A stretch of 6,636 nucleotides of DNA from Alkalinema sp. CAN_BIN05. Its GTDB lineage: Bacteria > Cyanobacteriota > Cyanobacteriia > Leptolyngbyales > Leptolyngbyaceae. Position 1 is the stretch's first letter. Each line of letters opens with the position of its first letter. Positions 1-4,048 of this stretch are shown in pieces. Below the pieces are notes generated by a model, which saw only the letters and a list, made by a program, of their open reading frames with translations, was not told where the DNA came from and searched no databases. The stretch is from NCBI GenBank assembly GCA_026786325.1, contig JAJAYH010000192.1, forward strand, positions 1-6,636, given 5' to 3'. The position numbers and the translations under genes were made by a program.

Positions 1-11
1 GCTAATGATAA

Positions 12-218
12 AGCGGCTTTCAGCTTCTGGTTAGGATGTCAAATGGGTTCTATATGAAAAAATATAAGAAAGATATACGCAGTTCTTTGTTTAGACAAGT
101 ATTGAGAGGAAAGATCAATTTTGTTGGAATGGTAAAAGGAAAAGACAATCAAATATATCTTACATATTTAAAATGGTTTCGTGAACTTTCAAAAAGGGAA
201 CGCGAATCTTCTCAATAA
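12..218 (+). pseudogene. C-terminal remnant of a retron-type reverse transcriptase
   Basis: The frame is open from position 12 (a TAA lies at 9-11) to the TAA at 216-218. The first ATG is at 36 and gives 60 residues. The segment LRGKINFVGMVKGKDNQIY resembles the conserved extreme C-terminus of retron-type and related bacterial reverse transcriptases, in which an RGK(I/L)xF(V/I)G-x-V-x-GKDxxIY block ends the protein. None of the catalytic fingers or palm (such as the YxDD box) is visible, and no upstream frame continues cleanly, because all three plus frames contain stops within the first 60 bases. I therefore read it as a decayed 3' fragment, not a free-standing small gene. It marks the left edge of the TA-rich island. 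The family assignment rests on one short motif and is moderate. An unrelated small basic protein is the alternative. Confidence 0.45.
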
Positions 219-229
219 GCGAAACGATC

Positions 230-261
230 GCACTACATCGAACAAACCTGCAACCGATCGC
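230..261. repeat. Dispersed repeat R3, copy 1
   Basis: This 32-bp block (it begins GCACTACATCG and ends CCGATCGC) recurs at 3891-3922 with one mismatch. On the minus strand it reads as the end of a protein, DRLQVCSM followed by TAG. The second copy reads DRLQVCAM and TAG. It lies 12 bp after the reverse-transcriptase remnant, in the gene-free stretch before vapB1. Confidence 0.75.
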
Positions 262-305
262 CCCATTGCTGAGATTGAATAGCAAGCGAAGAACGATCGC
301 CGATC

Positions 306-348
306 GCGTAGACCTGATGGAGGATTGAGCGATCGTGTATCAAGCGAT
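306..348. repeat. Dispersed repeat R2, copy 1 (diverged)
   Basis: This is a diverged copy of the R2 block found at 2467-2537 and 3819-3889. The shared part runs from GCG(T/C)(A/G)-AGACCT to GATCGTGTAT-(C/T)-AGCGAT. On the minus strand it encodes IHDRSILHQV, against IHDRQIPHEV and IHDRQISHEV in the other copies, and it continues into R3 as one open frame ending at 233. The 219-427 gap between the RT remnant and vapB1 holds R3, this block and the GAATTG repeat. I see no convincing gene in it. Confidence 0.6.
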
Positions 349-355
349 GGTTATA

Positions 356-373
356 GAATTGAGAATTGAAGAG
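356..373. repeat. GAATTG short repeat, copy 1
   Basis: The sequence GAATTGAGAATTGAAGAG is two GAATTG units. It also occurs at 1627-1649 and 2600-2625, each time in the border between two TA cassettes. In this copy and the third it is followed by a similar GAGG(T/C)GA(G/T)GC stretch. Confidence 0.6.
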
Positions 374-390
374 GTGAGGCTTTGACTCTT

Positions 391-554
391 GCGTTACCAT
401 ACATAAAACAGACGATCGGTGATCACCATGACTCTCAAAGAATCTGTCCTCCAAGGAATCGAAACCGCAGACGATAAACTACTTGAAGAACTTCTTCAAT
501 TGATTCGATCGCGCACCACTAAGAAATCGACCTTAACTCTATCGGATACGATCG
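391..554 (+). repeat. Antitoxin-module repeat R1, copy 1 (with leader)
   Basis: The block starts at GCGTTACCAT and ends at GATACGATCG inside vapB1. The core from ATG to the end (428-554, 127 bp) recurs at 1086-1212 with 6 differences and at 3296-3422 with 9 differences, counted by eye. The 37-bp leader upstream of the ATG is shared only with copy 3. Similarity to the other copies stops abruptly after CGATCG at 554. Confidence 0.95.
418..427 (+). promoter_or_regulatory. Palindrome overlapping the vapB1 ribosome binding site (candidate operator)
   Basis: GGTGATCACC is a perfect 10-bp inverted repeat ending one base before the ATG at 428. Its left half, GGTGATC (418-424), matches the extended Shine-Dalgarno consensus AGGAGGTGATC and lies 3 bases from that ATG. 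This supports ATG 428 over the in-frame GTG at 419, which sits inside the ribosome binding site. The third repeat copy keeps GGTGATTACC (one mismatch) and the second has AGTGATTGCC. A TTGACT at 382 could be a -35 box but I see no convincing -10. Use as an operator for autoregulation is inference from TA systems in general. Confidence 0.4.
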
Positions 555-655
555 TTGATTTTTTCCGTAACTCTCCCCTCGCAGAAGCCATCAATAGTGG
601 TGAGCTTGATCTATCCCGTGACCGAACTATTGAAGCCGATCGGTTTGTCCGATAA
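428..655 (+). CDS. VapB-type antitoxin of the vapBC1 module
   Basis: This 75-residue protein should be the antitoxin that binds and silences the PIN-domain nuclease encoded immediately downstream, and probably represses its own operon. Residues 1-35 form an acidic amphipathic helical segment (KESVLQGIETADDKLLEELLQ) of the kind at the N-terminus of many cyanobacterial antitoxins (DUF2281-like). Residues 44-75 (FFRNSPLAEA, then GELDLSRDR) resemble the toxin-wrapping tails of VapB proteins. The stop overlaps the toxin start as TAATG at 653-657, so translation is likely coupled. I chose ATG 428 over GTG 419 because all three module copies keep this ATG and GGTGATC serves as its ribosome binding site. 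The first 42 codons are the triplicated module and the tail after GATACGATCG is unique. No classical ribbon-helix-helix or AbrB motif is recognisable, so the DNA-binding mode is unknown. Confidence 0.85.
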   Translation: MTLKESVLQGIETADDKLLEELLQLIRSRTTKKSTLTLSDTIVDFFRNSPLAEAINSGELDLSRDRTIEADRFVR

Positions 656-1074
656 TGTACTTAATCGATACCTGCACCATTTCAGAATTGATCGTCAAAC
701 AACCCAGTCCAAACGTTCTCGACTGGTTTGCCAAGCAACCACCTGATAGCCTCTATCTCAGCGTTGTTACGATCGGCGAGATCACCAAAGGCATCCAAAA
801 AATGCCCAAATCCCATCGTCGATTCGATCTAGAATCTTGGCTCAATCACGAATTACTGGTGCAATTTCAATCACGAATTGTTGAAGTAAATCTCGCGACC
901 ATGACGATTTGGGGAGAATTGAGTGGAAGGCTTGAAGCCCAAGGACGACGATTGCCCAGCATGGATGCTCTCATTGCTGCCACAGCCCTTAAGACAGGCT
1001 TCACGCTCGTCACCCGTAATGAAAAAGACTTCACCGGAACAGGCGTAATCCTCATCAATCCATTTACGGAATAA
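655..1074 (+). CDS. vapC: VapC-type PIN-domain ribonuclease toxin
   Basis: This 139-residue single-domain PIN protein has the usual VapC/FitB length. VapC toxins are Mg2+-dependent cytoplasmic endoribonucleases that cut tRNA or rRNA and are held inactive by VapB. The acidic residues expected for metal binding are all present: D5 in MYLIDTCTISE, E42 in VVTIGEITKG, D104 in PSMDALIAATAL and D125 in LVTRNEKDF. The C-terminal SMDALIAATA and TRNxxDF blocks are the most characteristic part of the family. The start codon overlaps the vapB1 stop (TAATG), which fixes the start. Nothing in the frame suggests inactivation. Only 11 bp separate its stop from the ATG of the second antitoxin module, so the truncated second operon may be read from the same transcript. 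The RNA target cannot be predicted from sequence. Confidence 0.93.
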   Translation: MYLIDTCTISELIVKQPSPNVLDWFAKQPPDSLYLSVVTIGEITKGIQKMPKSHRRFDLESWLNHELLVQFQSRIVEVNLATMTIWGELSGRLEAQGRRLPSMDALIAATALKTGFTLVTRNEKDFTGTGVILINPFTE

Positions 1075-1076
1075 AA

Positions 1077-1212
1077 GTGATTGCCATGACTCTCAAAGAA
1101 TCTGTCCTCCAAGAAATCGAAACCGCAGACGATAAACTACTTGAAGATCTTCTTCAATTGATTCGATCGCGCACTACCAAAAAATCCACCTTAACTCTAT
1201 CGGATACGATCG
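1077..1212 (+). repeat. Antitoxin-module repeat R1, copy 2
   Basis: The 127-bp core at 1086-1212 is preceded by GTGATTGCC, a weakened form of the leader next to the ATG. The rest of the leader seen in copies 1 and 3 is absent because vapC1 ends at 1074. It differs from copy 3 at 3 positions and from copy 1 at 6 (by eye), so copies 2 and 3 are the closest pair. Similarity ends exactly after GATACGATCG, as in the other copies. Confidence 0.95.
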
Positions 1213-1320
1213 CCATTTACCCTTGAAAGTGCGATCGGTGAAGGACTCGACATTGGTCCAGACGAAATTTGGGGCAATGTTCGCGACAAAACACCCGCCG
1301 ACATTGAGCCTCGCTGGTAA
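1086..1320 (+). pseudogene. Chimeric, frameshifted vapB2 antitoxin
   Basis: The N-terminal part is the R1 module. After the CGATCG at 1207-1212 the frame meets TGA at 1224-1226, giving a 46-residue product that ends TIAIYP. In the +1 frame the DNA from 1213 to the TAA at 1318-1320 encodes a convincing antitoxin tail (ESAIGEGLDIGPDEIWGNV, later DIEPRW) that ends 3 bp before the vapC2 start. The simplest reading is that the 5' half of an authentic vapB2 was replaced by a copy of the vapB1 module, and the joint is out of frame by one base. No start codon is evident for the tail alone. The product could still make a short helical peptide but should lack the toxin-binding region. Call of a broken gene: high. 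Original function as VapB2: inferred from position and tail. Confidence 0.8.
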
Positions 1321-1323
1321 TCT

Positions 1324-1617
1324 ATGCGTTATCTCCTAGACACCAATATCATCCCAGAACCAACCAAACTTCAGCCGAATATCAATCTCATTAACGCATT
1401 AACGCACTACGCCGAAGACATTGCGATTTCTGCCATCAGTTGGCATGAACTTTGGTATGGAACCGATCGCCTTCCCGCATCCCGTAAACGTACAACATTA
1501 GAGATCTACCTGACAAACCTCGCCAGCACAGGAATGCCCATTCTCCCACCCAGGAAGGCGGAGGCGGGACACGGGATGGTAGAGGGGATGAGGGAGGTGT
1601 GCAGTCAGTGGAAGTGA
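1324..1617 (+). pseudogene. Truncated vapC2 PIN-domain toxin fused to a repeat
   Basis: The first 75 residues are a typical VapC N-terminus. MRYLLDTNII carries D6, ISWHELWYG carries E42, and the helical region ends at GMPILP, where intact homologues normally continue for about 60 more residues. Here the frame instead runs into GC-rich sequence and then repeat R4 (HGMVEGMREVCSQWK, stop at 1615-1617), a sequence also present at 2555-2601. The later acidic PIN residues (the D of the DAxIAA helix and the D of TRNxxDF) are therefore missing and nuclease activity is not expected. P11 sits where many VapCs have Ser (NIISE), which may be ordinary variation. The gene follows the broken vapB2 by 3 bp. 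Loss of a working toxin would explain why loss of its antitoxin was tolerated. Confidence 0.8.
1566..1612. repeat. Dispersed repeat R4, copy 1
   Basis: This 47-bp block matches 2555-2601 with about 7 mismatches by eye. Both read on the plus strand as H-x-MVEG-x-REVCSQW. It forms the false C-terminus of vapC2 and is followed by the GAATTG repeat at 1627-1649, the same order as at 2555-2625. The purine-rich GGGATG/GAGGGAGG composition is typical of cyanobacterial intergenic repeats, so the shared peptide may not be meaningful. Confidence 0.75.
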
Positions 1618-1626
1618 GGGAATTTA

Positions 1627-1649
1627 GAATTGTGAATGGAGAATTGAAA
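1627..1649. repeat. GAATTG short repeat, copy 2
   Basis: GAATTGTGAATGGAGAATTG lies between the end of truncated vapC2 and the 3' end of xisI. It is imperfect compared with the copies at 356-373 and 2600-2625. Confidence 0.55.
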
Positions 1650-1652
1650 CCA

Positions 1653-1988
1653 TTAAACAAGACTATATCCAGAATCAGCCCGTACATATTCTGGTTGTAG
1701 ACCCAGTACAATATCCTCGCGTAAAACACCCATTGATACCAATTCTTGAGCAATCAAACGATCGGTCTCATTGCGCTGAATCCAGATTTTCCCATTCTTA
1801 ATATCCAAATGCATCAACACCGTATAAAATCGCCGATGTCCCTGCCAACCTAAACTCACAAGCTGATAATGATCGCGATCCCGATCGCAAATCATCTGAA
1901 TCTCAGAATCAGGCTCCCCGCGATCGTCCCCGCAATAATCTTGCAACAATTTTCTAATGATTTCTCGATATTGTTCTAACCGTTCCAT
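1653..1988 (-). CDS. xisI: XisI family protein (partner of XisH)
   Basis: This 111-residue protein is full length for XisI (PF08869). Recognisable blocks are MERLEQYREIIRKLLQDY at the N-terminus, RDHYQLVSLGWQGHRR near residues 37-53, LDIKNGKIWIQRNETD near 61-76, and LVSMGVLREDIVLGLQP towards the end. XisI and XisH were named in heterocystous cyanobacteria as factors controlling excision of the fdxN element. The pair is far more widespread than that element and has been suggested to act like a TA module, with XisI as the antitoxin-like partner. The ATG at 1986-1988 overlaps the 3' end of xisH by 13 bp, so translation is probably coupled. No recombinase or fdxN-element sequence is visible here, so a role in excision cannot be claimed. 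The reading frame looks intact, unlike its partner's. Confidence 0.9.
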   Translation of the reverse strand: MERLEQYREIIRKLLQDYCGDDRGEPDSEIQMICDRDRDHYQLVSLGWQGHRRFYTVLMHLDIKNGKIWIQRNETDRLIAQELVSMGVLREDIVLGLQPEYVRADSGYSLV

Positions 1989-2392
1989 AGCACAATCTCC
2001 TCCTCGATCGGGTTATAAACCAATAGTCTGACCTCGTAAGTCCTCACCGAAGCCTTCGCTAAAGGACGCTGAAAAAACACCTCATAAGCCCTCAGCGGAA
2101 CTGCCAGATAGAGTATCCGATCCGGCTCCAAACTCTGCAACACCAAACGATAATTCAAAAACTGTCCCAACGCCGCATGATAATCAAACAGCGCCGATTC
2201 ACTCAAAAAACTCTTAATCTCAACCGCTATTTTCTCACGTCCTCGCTCCGCCGCCAATAATCTTTCCGCACCCAAATCAATCCGCACTTCATCTTGATCT
2301 GAAAACTTTAACCGTAGAGGATCGGTAATAATCCAATTCTCTTTCAGCAAAGCTGACTTCACAGCATCATGGTATTAGTCCTTCGCAGACAT
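1976..2392 (-). pseudogene. xisH: xisH with a stop at ancestral codon 6 (possible GTG restart at 2362)
   Basis: From the ATG at 2390-2392 the frame reads MSAKD, TAA (2375-2377), then YHDAVKSALLKENW and onward to the TAG at 1976-1978. Intact XisH proteins begin like MxAKDxxHDAVKxAL with no interruption, so the stop falls inside the conserved N-terminus. The next possible start in frame is GTG at 2360-2362 (the V of DAVKSALL), giving 128 residues. The body is well preserved: IDLGAERLLAAERG, then IAVEIKSF (a D...ExK pattern like that of PD-(D/E)XK nuclease-like folds), LFDYHAALGQFLNYR, RILYLAVPL and a final VYNPIEEEIVLWNG. Whether a shortened protein is made from GTG is unknown. The clean remaining frame suggests a recent mutation or continued use of the internal start. 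Confidence 0.85.
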
Positions 2393-2423
2393 AGGCGATC
2401 AAATTTACAGATGTACCATCGTC

Positions 2424-2429
2424 ATTATA
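2424..2429 (-). promoter_or_regulatory. Candidate -10 box for xisHI
   Basis: On the minus strand a perfect TATAAT lies 31 bp upstream of the ancestral xisH ATG (2392). The region 16-18 bp further upstream (around GGTTCGA) does not resemble TTGACA, so the -35 element is weak or absent. The spacing suits a transcript with a short leader. Confidence 0.35.
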
Positions 2430-2466
2430 CCCGCTCGTTATGCTCTCGAACCTCGACGGTTAGGCC

Positions 2467-2537
2467 CACCTTCATCTCCTCGCCGATCGGAAGCGCACAG
2501 ACCTCATGGGGGATTTGGCGATCGTGTATCCAGCGAT
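2467..2537. repeat. Dispersed repeat R2, copy 2
   Basis: This 71-bp block aligns without gaps to 3819-3889, with about 9 differences. On the minus strand it reads RWIHDRQIPHEVCALPIGEE, followed by MKV, and the frame runs on to a TAA at 2425-2427. In copy 3 the same frame gives IHDRQISHEVCALSVGEK and VKV. Part of the 280-bp gap between xisH and parD, which holds R2, R4, the GAATTG repeat and candidate promoters but no convincing intact gene. Confidence 0.8.
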
Positions 2538-2554
2538 TTTGTTATTTGGGCAGC

Positions 2555-2601
2555 GGGGCACGAGATGGTGGAGGGGATACGGGAGGTGTGTAGTCAATGG
2601 A
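2555..2601. repeat. Dispersed repeat R4, copy 2
   Basis: This is the second copy of the block that caps truncated vapC2. On the plus strand it lies in an open stretch with R2 (VIWAAGHEMVEGIREVCSQW, then NCEL and TGA). There is no start codon or recognisable domain, so I do not call a gene. Confidence 0.75.
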
Positions 2602-2625
2602 ATTGTGAATTGTGAATTGAAGAGG
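2600..2625. repeat. GAATTG short repeat, copy 3
   Basis: GAATTGTGAATTGTGAATTG is three overlapping GAATTG units followed by AAGAGG, the longest run of this repeat in the window. It immediately follows R4. Confidence 0.65.
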
Positions 2626-2639
2626 CGATGCGCTACAAT
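2610..2639 (+). promoter_or_regulatory. Candidate parDE promoter
   Basis: TTGTGA (2610-2615) and TACAAT (2634-2639) are separated by 18 bp and lie 35 bp ahead of the parD ATG. The -35-like hexamer falls inside the GAATTG repeat, so the repeat may supply part of the promoter. This is a consensus match only. Confidence 0.35.
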
Positions 2640-2673
2640 TTTGATTTAATCCAAGTCAACTACAACCGAACTT

Positions 2674-2931
2674 ATGAACATCACCCTCACCCCTGAGCAC
2701 GAGAGATTTGTTCGAGAAAAACTCCAAGATGGATATTACAAAACCATTGAAGAGCTTTTAGTGCAAGCATTCCACCTCCTCGAAGAATGGGATGACCTCT
2801 CCCCAGACACTCCATTGACCCCAAATCAACAACAAGAACTCGATCGTCGTCTCGATCGTCATGAACAAAATCCCACCAGAGGTACAACCTGGGAAGCCCT
2901 AAAATCGAGACTGTTGAGCAACCCTACATGA
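2674..2931 (+). CDS. ParD-like antitoxin with addiction-module C-terminus
   Basis: This 85-residue protein is the predicted antitoxin for the ParE/RelE-fold toxin that follows. Residues 1-36 (MNITLTPEHERFVREKLQDG, then YKTIEELLVQAFHLLEE) resemble the ribbon-helix-helix N-terminus of CC2985-type ParD antitoxins, which dimerise and bind the operon's own operator. Residues 49-81 (TPNQQQELDRRLDRHEQNP, then TTWEALKSRL) resemble the TIGR02574-type addiction-module tail LxxRLxxxxxNPxxGxxWEEVKxRL. The combination suggests a DNA-binding head joined to a tail usually seen in another antitoxin family. The stop overlaps the toxin start as ATGA at 2928-2931. The Shine-Dalgarno before ATG 2674 is poor. The DNA-binding role is inferred from family resemblance. 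Confidence 0.85.
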   Translation: MNITLTPEHERFVREKLQDGYYKTIEELLVQAFHLLEEWDDLSPDTPLTPNQQQELDRRLDRHEQNPTRGTTWEALKSRLLSNPT

Positions 2932-3230
2932 CCTACAAACTCATCATTAGCGAGGAAACTGAACTCGATATTGAAGATGCATTTGAATGGTACATAATCC
3001 GAAATCCACAATTAGGTTCTAAATTTGTTCGAGCAATTGATACCGCAATTTCGAGAATCGGAAACAATCCCTTCGCATACCCCAAGATTCAGCGACAATC
3101 CCGCCGAATCTTGCTTCATCGGTTTCCCTACAGTTTGCTTTGCACCATTAATGAAGAAGAGAATCTCATTTCAATTATCGGCTGCTTCCATAGCAAACGT
3201 GATCCCAAAATCTTGAACGATCGAATTTAG
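2928..3230 (+). CDS. parE: ParE/RelE-superfamily toxin
   Basis: This 100-residue, full-length, basic protein has the RelE/ParE fold pattern. An early DIEDAFEWY helix lies at residues 14-22, PQLGSKFVRAIDTAI at 27-41, NPFAYP at 47-52, the conserved RRILLHRFPYSLL strand pair at 59-71, and the closing IIGCFHSKRDP at 83-93. ParE proteins inhibit DNA gyrase and RelE proteins cut mRNA on the ribosome. The LHRFPY and FHxxRDP blocks fit the ParE-type cluster better, but the target cannot be assigned from sequence alone. The start overlaps the antitoxin stop by 4 bp (ATGA), indicating coupled translation. With vapBC1 it is one of only two TA pairs in the window in which both genes look whole. Confidence 0.92.
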   Translation: MTYKLIISEETELDIEDAFEWYIIRNPQLGSKFVRAIDTAISRIGNNPFAYPKIQRQSRRILLHRFPYSLLCTINEEENLISIIGCFHSKRDPKILNDRI

Positions 3231-3259
3231 CATCATTCAATCTTAATTTGAACATCTTC

Positions 3260-3422
3260 GCGTTACCATAGAAAAATAGACGATCGGTGATTACCATGAC
3301 TCTCAAAGAATCTATCCTCCAAGAAATCGAAACCGCAGACGATAAACTACTGGAAGATCTTCTTCAATTGATTCGATCGCGCACTACCAAAAAATCCATC
3401 TTAACTCTATCGGATACGATCG
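3260..3422 (+). repeat. Antitoxin-module repeat R1, copy 3 (with leader)
   Basis: The leader GCGTTACCAT and the following CGATCGGTGATTACC are shared with copy 1. The 127-bp core is at 3296-3422. It starts 30 bp after the parE stop, so it carries its own ribosome binding site (GGTGATT) and perhaps its own promoter. The match ends at the same CGATCG as in copies 1 and 2. Confidence 0.95.
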
Positions 3423-3496
3423 AAGATTTGTTGCTCATTGCTGAAATTGGCGCAGGCGATGAATTTAAAAATCGAATTCGGTATATTCCACTTTAA
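3296..3496 (+). CDS. Orphan antitoxin-like protein with the R1 N-terminal module
   Basis: This 66-residue protein has residues 1-42 nearly identical to the N-terminus of VapB1. The tail (EDLLLIAEIGAGDEFKNRIR, then YIPL) is different and I do not recognise it. No toxin follows: the next gene is on the opposite strand and ends only 31 bp away. ATG 3296 is chosen over the in-frame GTG at 3287, which overlaps the GGTGAT ribosome binding site. The frame is open and the start signals are intact, so expression is plausible. It could be a remnant of a TA pair that lost its toxin, or a stray copy of the module joined to unrelated sequence. If expressed, it could cross-interact with VapC1 only if binding involves the N-terminal module, which is unlikely for VapB proteins. 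Confidence 0.65.
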   Translation: MTLKESILQEIETADDKLLEDLLQLIRSRTTKKSILTLSDTIEDLLLIAEIGAGDEFKNRIRYIPL

Positions 3497-3499
3497 AAA

Positions 3500-3507
3500 G
3501 CGATCGC
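3500..3507. repeat. HIP1 octamer
   Basis: An exact GCGATCGC palindrome lies between the two converging orphan genes. Further exact copies are at 5099-5106 and 5879-5886 inside hom. The core CGATCG occurs dozens of times across the window, a hallmark of many cyanobacterial genomes. Confidence 0.9.
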
Positions 3508-3527
3508 CTGCACATCACACATTGTCA

Positions 3528-3731
3528 TTACATCCACTCATCACGAATTTGATATTGATACTCCAAAGGATCTTTCTGAAGACAAATTACACCGCTGAAT
3601 TTATTCAAATTTATCAGTGTCGGATGACCATAATCATCAGCTTCAATAAGATACGATCGAAGTTCCCCACGCTCTTCCTGCGGTAATGATTGAATCAACG
3701 ATCGAATAGACTCTACCAGTTGAACATTCAT
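3528..3731 (-). CDS. Orphan antitoxin-like small protein
   Basis: This 67-residue protein starts MNVQLVESIRSLIQSLPQEE, a helical opening very common in small cyanobacterial proteins that precede PIN or RelE toxins. It ends LNKFSGVICLQKDPLEYQYQ followed by IRDEWM, and the DPLxYQxxIRDEW ending also recurs in such proteins as I remember them. I therefore call it antitoxin-like, though no DNA-binding fold is recognisable. No toxin lies downstream: the TAA at 3528 is 31 bp from the end of the convergent orphan antitoxin. An AAGG upstream of the ATG may act as a weak ribosome binding site. It may be a solitary regulator, an antitoxin guarding against a toxin elsewhere, or the survivor of a degraded pair. 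Confidence 0.6.
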   Translation of the reverse strand: MNVQLVESIRSLIQSLPQEERGELRSYLIEADDYGHPTLINLNKFSGVICLQKDPLEYQYQIRDEWM

Positions 3732-3818
3732 AAGAAATTAGACCTTAAAAAGGCTACTTACTAACTATAATACGATCGCCTTCCCCTCGCATCCTCCCGT
3801 CTCCCGACTGTATAAATG

Positions 3819-3889
3819 CACCTTCACCTTCTCACCCACCGAAAGCGCGCAGACCTCATGGGAGATTTGGCGATCGTGTATTCAGCGAT
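3819..3889. repeat. Dispersed repeat R2, copy 3
   Basis: This is the best partner of 2467-2537. On the minus strand it contains IHDRQISHEVCALSVGEK and VKV, and the frame continues as HLYSRETGGCEGKAIVL to a TAG at about 3767. An upstream codon is TGA where copy 2 has TGG (W). The reading looks protein-like but has no start, so a gene is not called. Confidence 0.8.
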
Positions 3890-3890
3890 T

Positions 3891-3922
3891 GCACTACATC
3901 GCACAAACCTGCAACCGATCGC
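3891..3922. repeat. Dispersed repeat R3, copy 2
   Basis: It matches 230-261 with a single mismatch and directly abuts R2. On the plus strand the order here is R2-R3, whereas at 230-348 it is R3-R2, so the units have been shuffled relative to each other. The rest of the gap up to 4048 is AT-rich sequence in which I see no gene. Confidence 0.75.
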
Positions 3923-4048
3923 ATCCTAATCAACTAACTAACTCAATCAAATAGAAATCCTAAATGACCAAACCTTCCAAACTGGGTTAATTCAAATATT
4001 TATCCAAACCAAAACGATCGCACCCGTAAAGTAGGCACCTCCGCCCCT

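Noticed and set aside
233..454. Minus-strand open frame beginning MEDRFFESHG, also seen at 867-1112
   Set aside because: The beginning is the antisense of the R1 antitoxin module, so its recurrence follows from the repeat. The rest is R2/R3 repeat or antisense of vapC1.
1436..1753. Minus-strand 105-residue open frame
   Set aside because: It overlaps vapC2 and the 3' end of xisI in antisense and its proline-rich middle comes from repeat R4.
1653..2392. An fdxN excision element implied by xisH/xisI
   Set aside because: No site-specific recombinase or nif/fdx gene is present, and xisHI homologues are common outside such elements.
2369..2593. Plus-strand 74-residue open frame between xisH and parD
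   Set aside because: It starts in the antisense of the xisH N-terminus and crosses R2 and R4. It has low-complexity Arg/Ser composition and no recognisable motif.
391..3922. Integron cassette array or CRISPR array
   Set aside because: There is no integrase gene and no attC-like imperfect hairpin, and the repeats are either coding (127 bp) or irregular in order and spacing. No regular repeat-spacer pattern exists.
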